Shown: positions 55,277 through 64,000 of the stretch, piece after piece
Numbering within the stretch: position 1 is the first letter of the stretch
How the letters are laid out: each line of letters begins with the position of its first letter
DNA from: CAVVSD01 sp963837655
GTDB taxonomy: Bacteria; Actinomycetota; Thermoleophilia; Solirubrobacterales; Solirubrobacteraceae
Reading direction: 5' to 3'
DNA length: 64,000 nucleotides
NCBI GenBank assembly: GCA_963837655.1
Contig: CAWIOK010000003.1
Location: 152,054-216,053, forward strand
Program-made: the position numbers and the translations under genes
The notes under the pieces: model-generated
What the model was told of the DNA's origin: nothing
What the model saw: the letters and a program-made list of their open reading frames with translations, nothing else
Database searches by the model: none

Positions 55277-55375
55277 ACGTGTTGCGGGCATCGGCGTTGC
55301 GGGCACGATGACGGTGCGGGCCGCGATGCGGCGCAACGCGACCATGGTACCAAACGCCGGCCGCTACAATGGCGC

Positions 55376-56633
55376 ATGTCCGCGACGCGCCCGCCCGCCA
55401 CGCTCGTCCGCACGCGCCGCGTGATCTTCGGCATCGTGCTGGCGAGCTTCGTGCTGTCGTTCTTCCATCGCACCGCGCCGGCGGCGATCGCGTCCGAGCT
55501 CACCCGCGCCTTCGCGATCAGCGGCACCGTGCTCGGCACGCTGGCGGCGACGTATTTCTACGTCTACACCGTCCTGCAGGTTCCCGTCGGCGTGCTGGCC
55601 GACACGCTGGGGCCGCGGCGCCTGCTGGCGGCGGGCTCGGTCGTCGCCGGGCTGGGCTCGCTGCTGTTCGCGCTGGCGCCGACGTGGGAGATCGCCGCCG
55701 CCGGGCGCACGCTGGTGGGCATCGGCGTATCGGTGGCGTTCATCGCCATCCTCAAGATCACCGCCGTGTGGTTCCCCGCGAACCGCTTCGCGACGCTGAA
55801 CGGCGTCACCATGCTCGCCGGCAATCTCGGCGCGGTGATCGCCGGCGCGCCGCTGGCGTGGGTCGTCGGCTGGGCGTCGTGGCGCGCGGTGTTCGTCGGC
55901 CTCGCCGCGCTGTCGCTCGCACTCGGCGTGGCGACCTGGATCATCGTGCGCGACCGCCCGGAGGAGTGCGGATTCGCGGCGGTGAACCCGATGCCCGATG
56001 CCGGCCGGCGGGCACCTGCACTGGACGCAGGCGCTGCGCGAGGTCCTCGCCAACGGCGCGACCTGGCCCGGCTTCTTCGTCAACCTCGGCGATCGGCGGC
56101 AGCTTCCTCGCCTGGGCCGGCCTGTGGGCGGTGCCGTTCCTGCAGGACGTCTACGCGATGTCGCGCGTCACCGCGGCGCAGCACGCGAGCCTGTTCCTGC
56201 TCGGCGTCGCGGTGGGCGCGGTGTTCGTCGGCCTGATCTCCGACCGGCTGTCCAATCGCCGCGGCGTGATGCAGGTCTACGCGCTGCTGTACGCGCTGTC
56301 CTGGCTGCCGTGGGTGCTCGGCACGTGCGCTTCCCGCTCTGGGGAAGCTTCGCCTGGTTCCTGCTGATGGGGCTGCTGGCGCCGGCGTTCGTGCTCACGT
56401 GGACCGTGGCGAAGGAAGTCAACCGCCCCGAGCATTCGGGCATGGCCACCAGCGTGGTCAACGTCGGGATCTTCCTCGGCACCGGCGTGCTGCAGCCGCT
56501 GCTCGGGTGGCTGCTCGACCGCGGCCGCGCCGCGGGCACGCTCGGCGACGCCTGGGTCGGCGCGGTGACGGTGCTGTTCGCAGCGGCGGCGTTCGGGTTC
56601 CTCGCCTCGCTGTTCGTGCGGGTGCCGCGGTGA
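55376..56633 (+). pseudogene. Major facilitator superfamily transporter (frame-broken)
   Basis: A roughly 420-residue MFS permease. The first 200 residues are in one frame: VIFGIVLASFVLSFFHRTAPAAIASELTRAF and the loop 2-3 motif GVLADTLGPRRLLAAG (GxxxDxxGxR). The rest continues in other frames (FLAWAGLWAVPFLQDVY, VGLISDRLSNRRGVMQ, MATSVVNVGIFLGTGVLQPLLGWLLDRG) to the TGA at 56,631. Three breaks (near 56,005, 56,090 and 56,325) look like sequencing errors. Substrate unknown; it resembles NarK/organic anion-type carriers. Confidence 0.85.
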
Positions 56634-56762
56634 GCGGCGCGGTGCCCGGCACCGGTGACCGGGATCCGGCACGACCGGCCGCCGGCGCCTTGCGCCGGGA
56701 AGCGATTAGCGTGCACGATTGACCCCTCGGGCTCGCGGCCGATCCCCACAGGAGACGACCAG

Positions 56763-57077
56763 ATGATCAAGGTCAGCGTGATGTACCCCAACGCGCCCGG
56801 CGCCCGCTTCGACCACGAGTACTACCGCGACAAGCACATGCCGCTGGTGAAGGCGCGGATGGGCGACGCCTGCAAGTACTACACGGTGGACAAGGGCCTC
56901 GGCGGCGGCGCGCCCGGCGCGCCGGCCACCTACGTCGGCATGTGCCACATCTTCTGCGACTCGGTCGAAGCGTTCCAGGCCGGCTTCGGCCCGCATGCGA
57001 AGGAGATCATGGCGGACATCCCGAACTACACCGACCTGTCGCCGGTGATGCAGATCAGCGAAGTGGTCGTCGGCTGA
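56763..57077 (+). CDS. EthD-family protein
   Basis: 104 residues: KVSVMYPNAPGARFDHEYYRDKHMPLVKARMG is the EthD signature, with the HxP motif KHMPLV; the rest is a ferredoxin-like fold ending PVMQISEVVVG. The family is required for ether-degrading P450 systems or acts as small stress proteins. AGGAGAC precedes the ATG. The frame is intact. Confidence 0.88.
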   Translation: MIKVSVMYPNAPGARFDHEYYRDKHMPLVKARMGDACKYYTVDKGLGGGAPGAPATYVGMCHIFCDSVEAFQAGFGPHAKEIMADIPNYTDLSPVMQISEVVVG

Positions 57078-57164
57078 GCGGGCGCGGGGCGGGTCGAAGG
57101 CCCGGGTCGGGCCCGTTACGTCCCGCGCGGCGCCTGCCGAGAGCGCCCACCGGACCGCGGAATC

Positions 57165-57776
57165 ATGGCCATCCACACCTGGCTCATCTACCTGCTGGCG
57201 GCCATCGGGCTGTCGCTTTCGCCCGGCCCCAACAGCCTGCTGGCGCTGACGCACGGGGCGTTGCACGGGCCGCGCAGGGCGCTGTACACCATCTGCGGAG
57301 GGGTGTCCGGCTTCGTCTGCGTCATTGCGCTGTCGATGTTCGGCATCGGCGCGTTGCTCCAGGCTTCGCTGGTCTGGCTGACGGTGATGAAATGGGTCGG
57401 CGGCGCCTACCTCGTGTGGCTCGGTGTCCAGGTGTGGCGCTCGCCGCCGGTCGGCATCGAGCCCGCCGGCGCGGCGCATCCGCGGGCGGGCCGGTCGCTG
57501 TTCCGGCAAGGGGCGCTCTCCGCGCTGACCAATCCCAAGGCCCTGCTCTTCTTCGCCGCCTTTCTTCCGCAGTTCATCGATCCGGCCCGAAGCCTCGTCG
57601 TCCAGTTCATCGTCATGGCCGCGACGTTCGCCGTGATCGAGGCGACGACCGAGGTGCTCATCGCCGGCATGGCGCATCGCATCAGCCCATGGCTCGCGCG
57701 GGTCGGGCGGCGCTTCAACCGCGCCTGCGGCGGGGTGTTCATCGCGATCGGCATCGCACTTCCCTTGCGCAGCTAG
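57165..57776 (+). CDS. LysE-family amino-acid exporter
   Basis: 203 residues with the RhtB/LysE pattern: LIYLLAAIGLSLSPGPNSLLALTHGALHGPRRALYTICGGVSGF, helices around WLTVMKWVGGAYLVWLGVQVW, and ALSALTNPKALLFFAAFLPQFID. About six helices. It exports amino acids or similar metabolites. It is one of few genes after 46.3 kb with no frame break. Confidence 0.92.
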   Translation: MAIHTWLIYLLAAIGLSLSPGPNSLLALTHGALHGPRRALYTICGGVSGFVCVIALSMFGIGALLQASLVWLTVMKWVGGAYLVWLGVQVWRSPPVGIEPAGAAHPRAGRSLFRQGALSALTNPKALLFFAAFLPQFIDPARSLVVQFIVMAATFAVIEATTEVLIAGMAHRISPWLARVGRRFNRACGGVFIAIGIALPLRS

Positions 57777-57816
57777 CGGCGGGCGCCTGCAAGCGTCGTC
57801 CTGAAGGAGGATTCGA

Positions 57817-57918
57817 ATGATCGACAGCACACGGCCCTTGGCGCTGGTGACCGGCGCGTCGAGCGGCATCGGATGGGTCTACGCACAGGCGCTGGCGTCG
57901 CGCTACGGGAAGGGTTGA
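57817..57918 (+). pseudogene. Short-chain dehydrogenase, N-terminal remnant
   Basis: AAGGAGG and ATG start a protein MIDSTRPLALVTGASSGIGWVYAQALASR that is plainly the cofactor loop of an SDR. It stops after 33 codons. The following 290 bases give no SDR sequence in any frame. It is either a deletion remnant or the edge of another misjoin. Confidence 0.8.
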
Positions 57919-58206
57919 TCGGCAGCGCGTGCCGGACGATGACGGGCACGCAGCGCACGCGGCTTTCCATCCGCCGCCTGCCGGGTGCGCCCAGACGCCG
58001 TGCCAGCACGGTGATGACAGTGGCCCGCGAAACAGACTGAGCGCGGTTCTGCTCGCAGCAGGCACGTGCCGGTGCTTTTCCCGCCATGTCGTCAGATGCG
58101 CTCTGCACCCTCCCGGCATGCGCGGCGAATGCGCTGCCGAGCCCCACCACCGGTACAGCGGCGAACAGCCGCGATCATTCCTTGCGCATCACATGAAATC
58201 GGGGCC
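57919..58206. other. Non-coding stretch after the truncated SDR
   Basis: About 288 bases without a recognisable gene on either strand, lying between the broken SDR and the end of the transglutaminase-like gene. Open frames here have no family resemblance. Confidence 0.5.
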
Positions 58207-59034
58207 TCACTGGAGCGGTTGCCCGGCATTCACCTCGTCCGTCCACACCCGGAAGCTCTTCAGGACGTTGGGCCCGAACGTCGTGCTGAAGGCGACGTCC
58301 GCGGCGTCCCGGCCCCGCGCCATCAGGATGCGCCCGACGCGCGGAACGTTGTTCCGCGGGTCGAACGTGTACCAATGCCCGTCAAGCCATGCCTCGAACC
58401 AGCCGGCGAAGTCCATCGGCCCGTACGGCGGCGGGATCGCGATATCGCCCAGGTATCCCGTGCAATAGCGCGCCGGGATATTCATGCATCGGCAAAACGC
58501 GACTGCCAGGTGTGCGAAGTCGCGGCAGACGCCGTTTCTTTCGCGTGTAGGCTTCCCACGCTGTCTTGGTCGGCCGCGCGTACTGGTAGCCGAATTCGAT
58601 GTGGCGGTGAACAAAATCGCAGATGGCCTGGACCCGAGCCCAGCCGGTCGGAGTCTTGCCGAACAGCTTCCAGGCGATCGACGAAAGCCGTTCGGTCTCG
58701 CAGTATCGGCTGCCGAGGAGGAAGATGAGCGTTTCTTCGGGCAGCAGCTCGACGGGGGATTGCCTCGCGTCGCGGGACGACGATGTCCGGCAGCCCGCTG
58801 TCGTTGATCAGCGCGTCGGTGCGGATGCGTCGTCACGCCCGCCGGCGCGACGAGCCGGCTGCACCAGTTCCCGAAGGAATCGCGATACGCGCTGATCGGC
58901 AGCGACGGAGTGGTGACCAGGTGATCCGGCACGACGATGTCCGACGCGCGCGTGTAGTGGATATTCAGCAACGCGATCATCGGTGTCGGCTGGGGGCACT
59001 CGTAGATCAATTCAAAGCCGGCGCGGATCTGCAT
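58207..59034 (-). pseudogene. Transglutaminase-like cysteine peptidase-fold protein (frame-broken)
   Basis: About 275 residues when joined: MQIRAGFELIYECPQPTPMIALLNIHY at the N-terminus, the catalytic Cys in GVCRDFAHLAVAFCRCMNIPARYCTGYLGD, and His/Asp in WFEAWLDGHWYTFDPRNNVPR. Such proteins are regular companions of the Anbu peptidase, which lies two genes upstream here. Several frame breaks in the middle. Confidence 0.85.
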
Positions 59035-59042
59035 GGATGTCC

Positions 59043-59750
59043 CTAGCTCGCCGCGACGGTCGCTCGCAACGATTCGATGATGGCCGAGCGCAATTCGGCC
59101 CAGCCGCGCGGCGCCCCGACGACGATGGCCTGGTTGATCTCGAGCTCGATGCCGATGTACGCCGAGGGCTGAAATCGGCTGCGGAGGAACGGAAAGAATC
59201 CGTCGTCCTTTCCCCGATAGGGATAGTTGCGGCGAACCCGCAGCTGCGGGAGCGCTTCGTGGAGCGCCGCCTTCCACCGGCGCAACTGCGCCGCTCGCCG
59301 AAGCGGCGCGGGGTCGTAGAGCAGGCCGACGTCGGCGGTGCGGACCGTGCCGTTCAATTCGGGCACGAAGCTGTGCGAGGCGACGTGGATCACGCGCCGG
59401 CCGCGCGTGATCGCCCTGCCGGATCAGGTTCTCCACCTTCGCGCGGTAGGGCAGATAGTGCTCGGCCACTATCCGGTCGCGGTCTTCGCGTGGCGCACGG
59501 CGGACGGATTCGCCGTGCAGGTGAGGATGGCCGACGCGAGCGGTTCAGATCGACCAGCAGACGCGTGACGGTCGACGCCACGATCGGCGCATCGAAAGAT
59601 GCCGAGAAATGCCGGGCCATGCGCAGCGCGCCGACGTCGTATCCCCGGTGCGTCCGCAGGACCTGATGCTGAGCCGTCGAAAAGCCGGCGATAGCGCACC
59701 GGGACACCGTTGCCGCCGTGCTCGCACGTGAACAGCAGGTAGTCAGCCAA
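59043..59750 (-). pseudogene. N-formylglutamate amidohydrolase-family protein (frame-broken)
   Basis: A TTG start gives LADYLLFTCEHGGNGVPVRYRRLF, with CEHGGN the metal-binding motif. RGYDVGALRMARHFSASFDAPIVASTVTRLLVDLNRS and RRVIHVASHSFVPELNGTVRTADVGLLYDP follow; the end is PRGWAELRSAIIESLRATVAAS. Zn-dependent FGase-fold hydrolases remove formyl or other acyl groups from amino acids. It lies between Anbu and the transglutaminase-like gene. Three or four frame breaks. Confidence 0.85.
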
Positions 59751-59768
59751 GCGAGCCGGCCCGCGGAT

Positions 59769-60498
59769 CTACCATTGCAGCGCAGGCAGCTGCCTGAACA
59801 CGGCGCGCGTGCCTTCGCTCCATTCCCGGCTCAGCGACGCGAAGTAGGGGTCGCCTTCGTCGAAGCGGCGGCGCATCGTGACCGCGAGCCTGTCGCGCTC
59901 GTAGCAGAGCACGTCGATCGGCATGCCGACGGAAAGATTGCTTCGCATCGTCGAATCGAACGATACCAGCACGCACTTGGCAGCTTCGGCAAGGCTGGTG
60001 GACGGCGTGATTACGCGGTCGATGATGGGCTTGCCGTATTTCGTCTCGCCCGTTTGCACGAATGGCGTGTCGAGGCCGGCCTCGATGAAGTTGCCTTCGG
60101 CGTAGATCCGGAACAGCCGCATCCGCTCCCCTTTGATCTGCCCGCCGACGATGAACGACGCGTTGAAGCCGACTCCGCTCACCTCGAGGTGCGATCCGTC
60201 GCGACGTTCGATGTCTCGCATCGCGTCCGAAACGAGATGTCACGGCATCGAACATCGTCCGGGCGGCCCAGAGACTCTGTGCTTCGTCGCCAGCCTCGCC
60301 GCGCTGATTCAGGATGCTGATCACTGCCTGCGTGCCTGCGAGATTTCCGGAACTCAGCAGGGCGATGACCCGATCGCCGGCACGCTCGAATACGGTCATC
60401 TTGCAGAATTTCGCGTAGTTGTCGACACCCGCATGGGTGCGGGAGTCGGACGCGAGGATGATGCCGTCATTCAGAAGAACGCCAACGCAATATGTCAT
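59769..60498 (-). pseudogene. Anbu (ancestral beta-type proteasome-like) peptidase, one frame break
   Basis: About 242 residues: MTYCVGVLLNDGIILASDSRTHAGVDNYAKFCKM, where Thr2 becomes the N-terminal nucleophile after Met removal and Asp/Lys positions match the proteasome fold. SGNLAGTQAVISIL and FIVGGQIKGERMRLFRIYAEGNFIEA follow; the end is SREWSEGTRAVFRQLPALQW. Anbu forms open spiral or ring assemblies. One break near 60,237 joins the two parts. Gene neighbours (transglutaminase-like, amidohydrolase) fit the known Anbu neighbourhood. Confidence 0.9.
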
Positions 60499-60769
60499 GC
60501 TCCAGGTCGCCTTAGCGTCACGATCAGAAGGGAGTAGGATCGGCGGCATTGTCCCACATCGGCCCGTGGTGAATCGGAGTCGGCCAACGAGGATGTGCAA
60601 TGAATCGCCTCGAGGGAAGTCCCGGGGAGAGGCGATCAGAGGTCGGTCTCGATCGCCGCATCGCACTCACGCATCGCGTCCCGGTTCATCGACGCGATCC
60701 GCGCGCCTGCGAGAAGCGCGAACGGCCGTTGATCACGGCCGGCGCCAGAGCCGCGGCGGCTCGCCGCGG

Positions 60770-62272
60770 CTACCGGGCCTGGCCCGACGCGGCGCCGACC
60801 TGCGGCCCCGGACCGACCATGCGCAGCGCACCGTTGTCGATGAGCCGCTTGACCTCCGGCGAAGCCAGGATCGCGTTCTTCGCCGCAACGCGCAGCCGGT
60901 CCACCGCTTCGTCGTCGAGGACGAACGACGTCGGAAGCGTGTTGAGGTAGTCCCGCTCCGCCTTGTCGGGAAGCGCGCCGAACGACACGTCGATGACGCG
61001 GATGGTGATGTCGGGCGCGCGCATGACGGGCTGCAGCTTCTCGCCGAGCGCCGGATAGGGCTTGATGGCGTCGCGGACCTCGCGCAGTGACGCCCAGCGT
61101 GCCTGGATGTCCCGCAACGTTTCCACCGTGTCGTAGGAATAGCGATCGATCGGCGTGCCCGGTCGCCTTGAGCAGGACGTCGAACAGGCGCCGGCGGGTT
61201 CTCGTGCATGATCCCAGTCGTTGGGCGGCGTCGCCAGCGAATTGACGACGAAGATGAAGATGTTGCGCACGTGATCGTACGGCGTCTTCTGCCCCGCGCG
61301 CGTGCAGCGCCTCGAACGTCGACAGCACGTCGAGCACGCCGCGCATGCCGACGTTGTCCGAGACGCCGCCGTCGACCAGGTGAAGATACGGGCGGTGCTC
61401 GCGGTCGGCGAACGCCTCGCAGCTCCTGCAGCCGCTTCACCGTGCGCGCGGCCGGCCGCGGCGGATTCGGGTTGTCGAGGAAGACCTCTGGCCCACGGCG
61501 GCAGCCGGTAGCCGCAGGTGCCGCCGTAGTTGTCGATCGTGATCGACGAGAGGACGACCGGGACCGCCGAGGACGCCGCCGCCGCGCGCGCCAGCCGCAT
61601 GCTCGACAGGTCGGTGCACAGCACGTCGAAGTTCTCGGGATTGAAGATGAGCCGCGTGCCGTCGGCGAGATCGGTCGCGCTCACCAGGATCCGCGGCCCG
61701 TCGTGCTTCAGGTCCTTGAACGTCGCGCCTTTGAACAGGATCTCGTCGTACATGTTGGCGGCGAGCTCGGAGCGGCCCCAGCCGGTCGAGCGCGAGCGAG
61801 GGCCAGTTGAACGGATTCAGCGCCCGCTGCGACGAGCTCGCCCTGCACGTTGCGCTTGAGGAAGCTCGTCTCGTAGATGTCGAAGAGCTTGTCGCCGTAC
61901 AGGCCGAACGCCAGCGCGGTGAAGCTTCCGCCCGAGATGCCGGTGATCACGTCGACCGTGTCGAGCACGCGGACGCTTGCGGCCGCTCTTGGTCGTGACC
62001 TCCATGTCGCGCAGCGTCTCCAGCACGCCGTAGGAGAACGCGGCCGCGCGCGTGCCGCCGCCGGAGAACGCGAGGATGACCAGCGTCGCGTTGTCCTCGG
62101 CATTCTGCGGAGCGCGCGCTCGATCGCGGTACGGCTTGTCCGGGTCGTAATGGCTGACCGGCGCGTTGACCGGACGCGTCGCGCATCCGGCGAGCAGAGC
62201 TATCGTGACGATCAGGGCCACGATCCCGTGAAGCGGACGCGGCCCGGTTGGTCGCCCCGGTGCCGCGCTCAC
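60770..62272 (-). pseudogene. Patatin-like phospholipase lipoprotein (frame-broken)
   Basis: GTG start; the signal ALIVTIALLAGC ends in a lipobox Cys. Patatin motifs are FSGGGTRAAAFSYG (oxyanion loop), GISGGS (GxSxG nucleophile) and LVDGGVSDNVG (DGG with catalytic Asp). The C-terminus ends GPGPQVGAASGQAR. It is probably an outer-membrane-attached lipase. Its start overlaps the end of tctB by 4 bases. About seven frame breaks. Confidence 0.85.
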
Positions 62273-62725
62273 AGCAGCACGCCTTCGGGCAGCGGCACCT
62301 GCAGCACCTGGTGGAAAACCCAGTACAGGCCGCCGAGCACCAGCGCGCCCGCCGCGCGTAGATGACGGCCGTGCGCGGCGTCCAGCGATCGTAGTTCGCG
62401 ATCACCAGGAGTGCGGTATAGGCGGCTACGCTGGTCGCGAGGAATCCGACACGCCCGAGAAGAAACGCCCACGCGAGCAGCACCGCCATGGCGGCGCCGC
62501 GCCGCCAAAGCGAGCCTGTCGGCATCGCCGCGGGGCGCTCGGGCGCAGCAGCGCCATCGCGATGTAGGCCGCCGCGAACACGACCATCGCGACCGCCATC
62601 GTGCGCGGGAAGACGGAGCCCAGGGGCGAAAAATCGCGCGCGCCCCAGAACGCAAGCACGCCGACGACGATGAAGACCGCCGAGCCTGCGATCCCGGGAA
62701 TGTCGCGACGCGGGTTCTCATTCAT
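62269..62725 (-). pseudogene. tctB: Tripartite tricarboxylate transporter TctB-type subunit (frame-broken)
   Basis: About 151 residues with four helices: IAGSAVFIVVGVLAFWGARDF, FPRTMAVAMVVFAAAYIAMALL, AVLLAWAFLLGRVGFLATSVAAYTALLVI, and AGALVLGGLYWVFHQVLQVPLPEGVLL, the usual TctB ending. It is the small membrane subunit that works with TctA. The tctA stop overlaps its start by 8 bases. Confidence 0.87.
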
Positions 62726-64000
62726 TGGACGGGCTCCGTTTGCGCATCCGCGCGCTGAGCAGGGGATAGCCGAGCCCGAGCAGAATGAAGGCGATGATCC
62801 CGAGCGAAATCGGCCGCGTGAAGAATTCGGAGATCGGCTGGCCGCGCGCGTTGCCGATGAGATAGCCCTGCACGAATCCCGACTCCGCGATCGTCCCGAG
62901 GATGAGACCGAGCACGATGGGCGAAGCGGTGAAGCCGAAGCGCGCCGCAATCCAGCCGAAGATGCCGATCACCACCATCTGCTGGACCTGCTCCACGTTG
63001 TTGTTCACCGCGTAGCTGCCGAGGACGGTGAGCATGCGCCACCGACGGCACGAGCACCGCCTTGGGGATGTTGACGATGGACTTGAACGCGTAGCGGCCG
63101 ATGACCAGCCCGATGGGCAGCATCAGCACCGTCGCGAGAAACAGCCCGTAGATGAAGGTGTAGACGATCTTGCCCTGCTCCAGGAAGAGCGTGGGGCCGG
63201 TGCGGATGCCCTGCACCAGGAGCGCGCCCAATATGACCGCGTCGGCGGGCGTACCGGGAATGCCGAGCACGAGCGTCGGAATGAAGCCGCCGCCGACGGT
63301 CGCATTGTTCGCGGACTCCGAGGCGATGATGCCGTCGGGCTCGCCGGTGCCGAAGCGTCTGCGGATCCTTGGCACGCGGCGGGCCTCCGAGTAGGAGACC
63401 AGGGAAGCGATCGAGCCGCCGGCACCGGGCAGGATGCCAACCAGGGTGCCGATGATGGAGCTGCGCACGAGATTGAACCGCGACCGCCACGCGATCGACG
63501 CGGCCTCGCGCAGGCGGAAGCCGGCCACCTGGTGCGTCAGCTTGAGATGCGGGTCGGGCGTGGCCACGAGATCGATAGCACAGGCACGCAGTACAGGCCG
63601 ATCAGTGCCGCGATCACGTCGATGCCGCCCAGCAGCGCCTTGAAGTCGCCGACATAGCGGATGTCGCCGCCCACCTCGGCCAGGCCCACGGTCCCCAGGA
63701 GCAGCCCGGCCGCGCCGCCGACCAGGCCCTTGAGCAGGCTGCCCTCGGAAAGACTCGCGATGAGGCTGAGTCCGAAGCAGCGCCAGCCAGAAGTATTCGA
63801 CGGGACCGAAGGCGAGCGCGAAGCGCGCCAGCGGCGGGGCGAGCATCAACAGGAACGTCGCGCCCACGAGGCCGCCCGTCACGCGAGGCGATGCAGGCGA
63901 GCGTGACCGCGAGGTCGCCGTCACCGCGCTTGGCCATGGGATAGCCGTCGAAGGTCGTCGCGATGGCAGAGGGGGTGCCGGGCGTGTTCAGCAGGATCGC
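62718..64000 (-). pseudogene. tctA: Tripartite tricarboxylate transporter TctA-type subunit (partial, frame-broken)
   Basis: The large membrane subunit, running off the right edge. Blocks: GILPGAGGSIASLVSYSEAR, NNATVGGGFIPTLVLGIPGTPADAVILGALLVQGIRTGPTLF, and the C-terminal GLILGTIAESGFVQGYLIGNARGQPISEFFTRPISLG. The upstream end shows LLNTPGTPSAIATTFDGYPMAKRGDG. The usual solute-binding protein TctC is not in view; it could lie beyond the window. Confidence 0.9.

Noticed and set aside
46700..63500. Programmed ribosomal frameshifting or phase variation as the cause of the broken frames
   Set aside because: The breaks occur in nearly every gene, have no shared slippery sequence, and are mostly an extra G or C; sequencing error is simpler.

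Overview
The window is two unrelated pieces of high-GC DNA joined near 46,265-46,300. Positions 1 to about 46,265 have clean reading frames and look actinobacterial, probably Thermoleophilia (Conexibacter/Solirubrobacter-like). The reasons are very high GC, dense operons with ATGA/TGATG/GTGA overlaps, frequent GTG and TTG starts, leaderless-looking promoters, the atpB-E-F-H-A-G-D-C order and many GntR/FCD regulators. From about 46,300 to the end the content is proteobacterial, probably betaproteobacterial: a PlpD-type patatin, bioA, dacB, yqjD-yqjE-yqjK, ubiD, Anbu and tctB/tctA. Reading frames there break every 30-200 bases by single extra or missing G/C bases. The atpB gene is cut in mid-protein exactly at the change. 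The simplest reading is an assembly chimera with a low-accuracy second part.

Actinobacterial part. 0-4.5 kb: an aldehyde dehydrogenase, an HMG-CoA-lyase-like DRE-TIM enzyme, a SnoaL-like protein and a flavoprotein. 4.5-7.1 kb: arylamine N-acetyltransferase, divergent from a YCII/DGPF protein coupled to an ECF42 sigma factor. 7.1-13.6 kb (minus): a molybdenum-hydroxylase operon (FAD subunit, 2Fe-2S subunit, and a large subunit split into two overlapping genes), then a cupin, an SDR, a GAF-LuxR regulator and a metallo-beta-lactamase-fold hydrolase. 13.7-15.8 kb (plus): divergent CoxD-like MoxR ATPase and CoxE-like VWA protein, the usual maturation partners of such hydroxylases. 15.9-23.0 kb: a tightly overlapping catabolic operon (SMP-30 lactonase, isochorismatase-like protein with Ser for Cys, aldehyde dehydrogenase, SDR, cupin, ThDP enzyme, frameshifted amidase).

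23.0-35.3 kb: a FadR-type GntR regulator with two matching operator-like sites, then a branched-chain-type ABC transporter (two permeases, binding lipoprotein, two ATPases) in one operon with a pair of genes matching the two halves of plant Tm-1 (UPF0261 and PEP-hydrolase-like) and a cupin. Next come a second GntR regulator, a TIM-barrel isomerase, a Gfo/Idh/MocA dehydrogenase, a fumarylacetoacetase-family hydrolase and a small monooxygenase. Together, 7-35 kb reads as an inducible uptake and degradation region for an unidentified, possibly heterocyclic or cyclic acid/amide, substrate. 35.3-40.0 kb holds a methyltransferase, a YdhR-like protein, a STAND-GNAT-winged-helix protein and an AAA ATPase with a palindrome over its start codon. 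40.1-46.27 kb is the F1Fo ATP synthase operon on the minus strand, missing most of atpB.

Proteobacterial part. 46.3-51.6 kb: PlpD-like patatin/outer-membrane protein, bioA and dacB, all heavily frame-broken. 51.7-53.5 kb: a DUF4870 protein and yqjD-yqjE-yqjK. 53.5-56.6 kb: ubiD and an MFS transporter, with three copies of a 33-bp interspersed repeat. 56.7-57.9 kb: an EthD-like protein, a LysE exporter and an SDR that stops after 33 codons. 58.2-60.5 kb (minus): Anbu proteasome-like peptidase, N-formylglutamate amidohydrolase and a transglutaminase-like protein. 60.8-64 kb (minus): tctA (partial), tctB and a patatin-like lipoprotein. I saw no tRNA, rRNA, CRISPR array, transposase or prophage genes.
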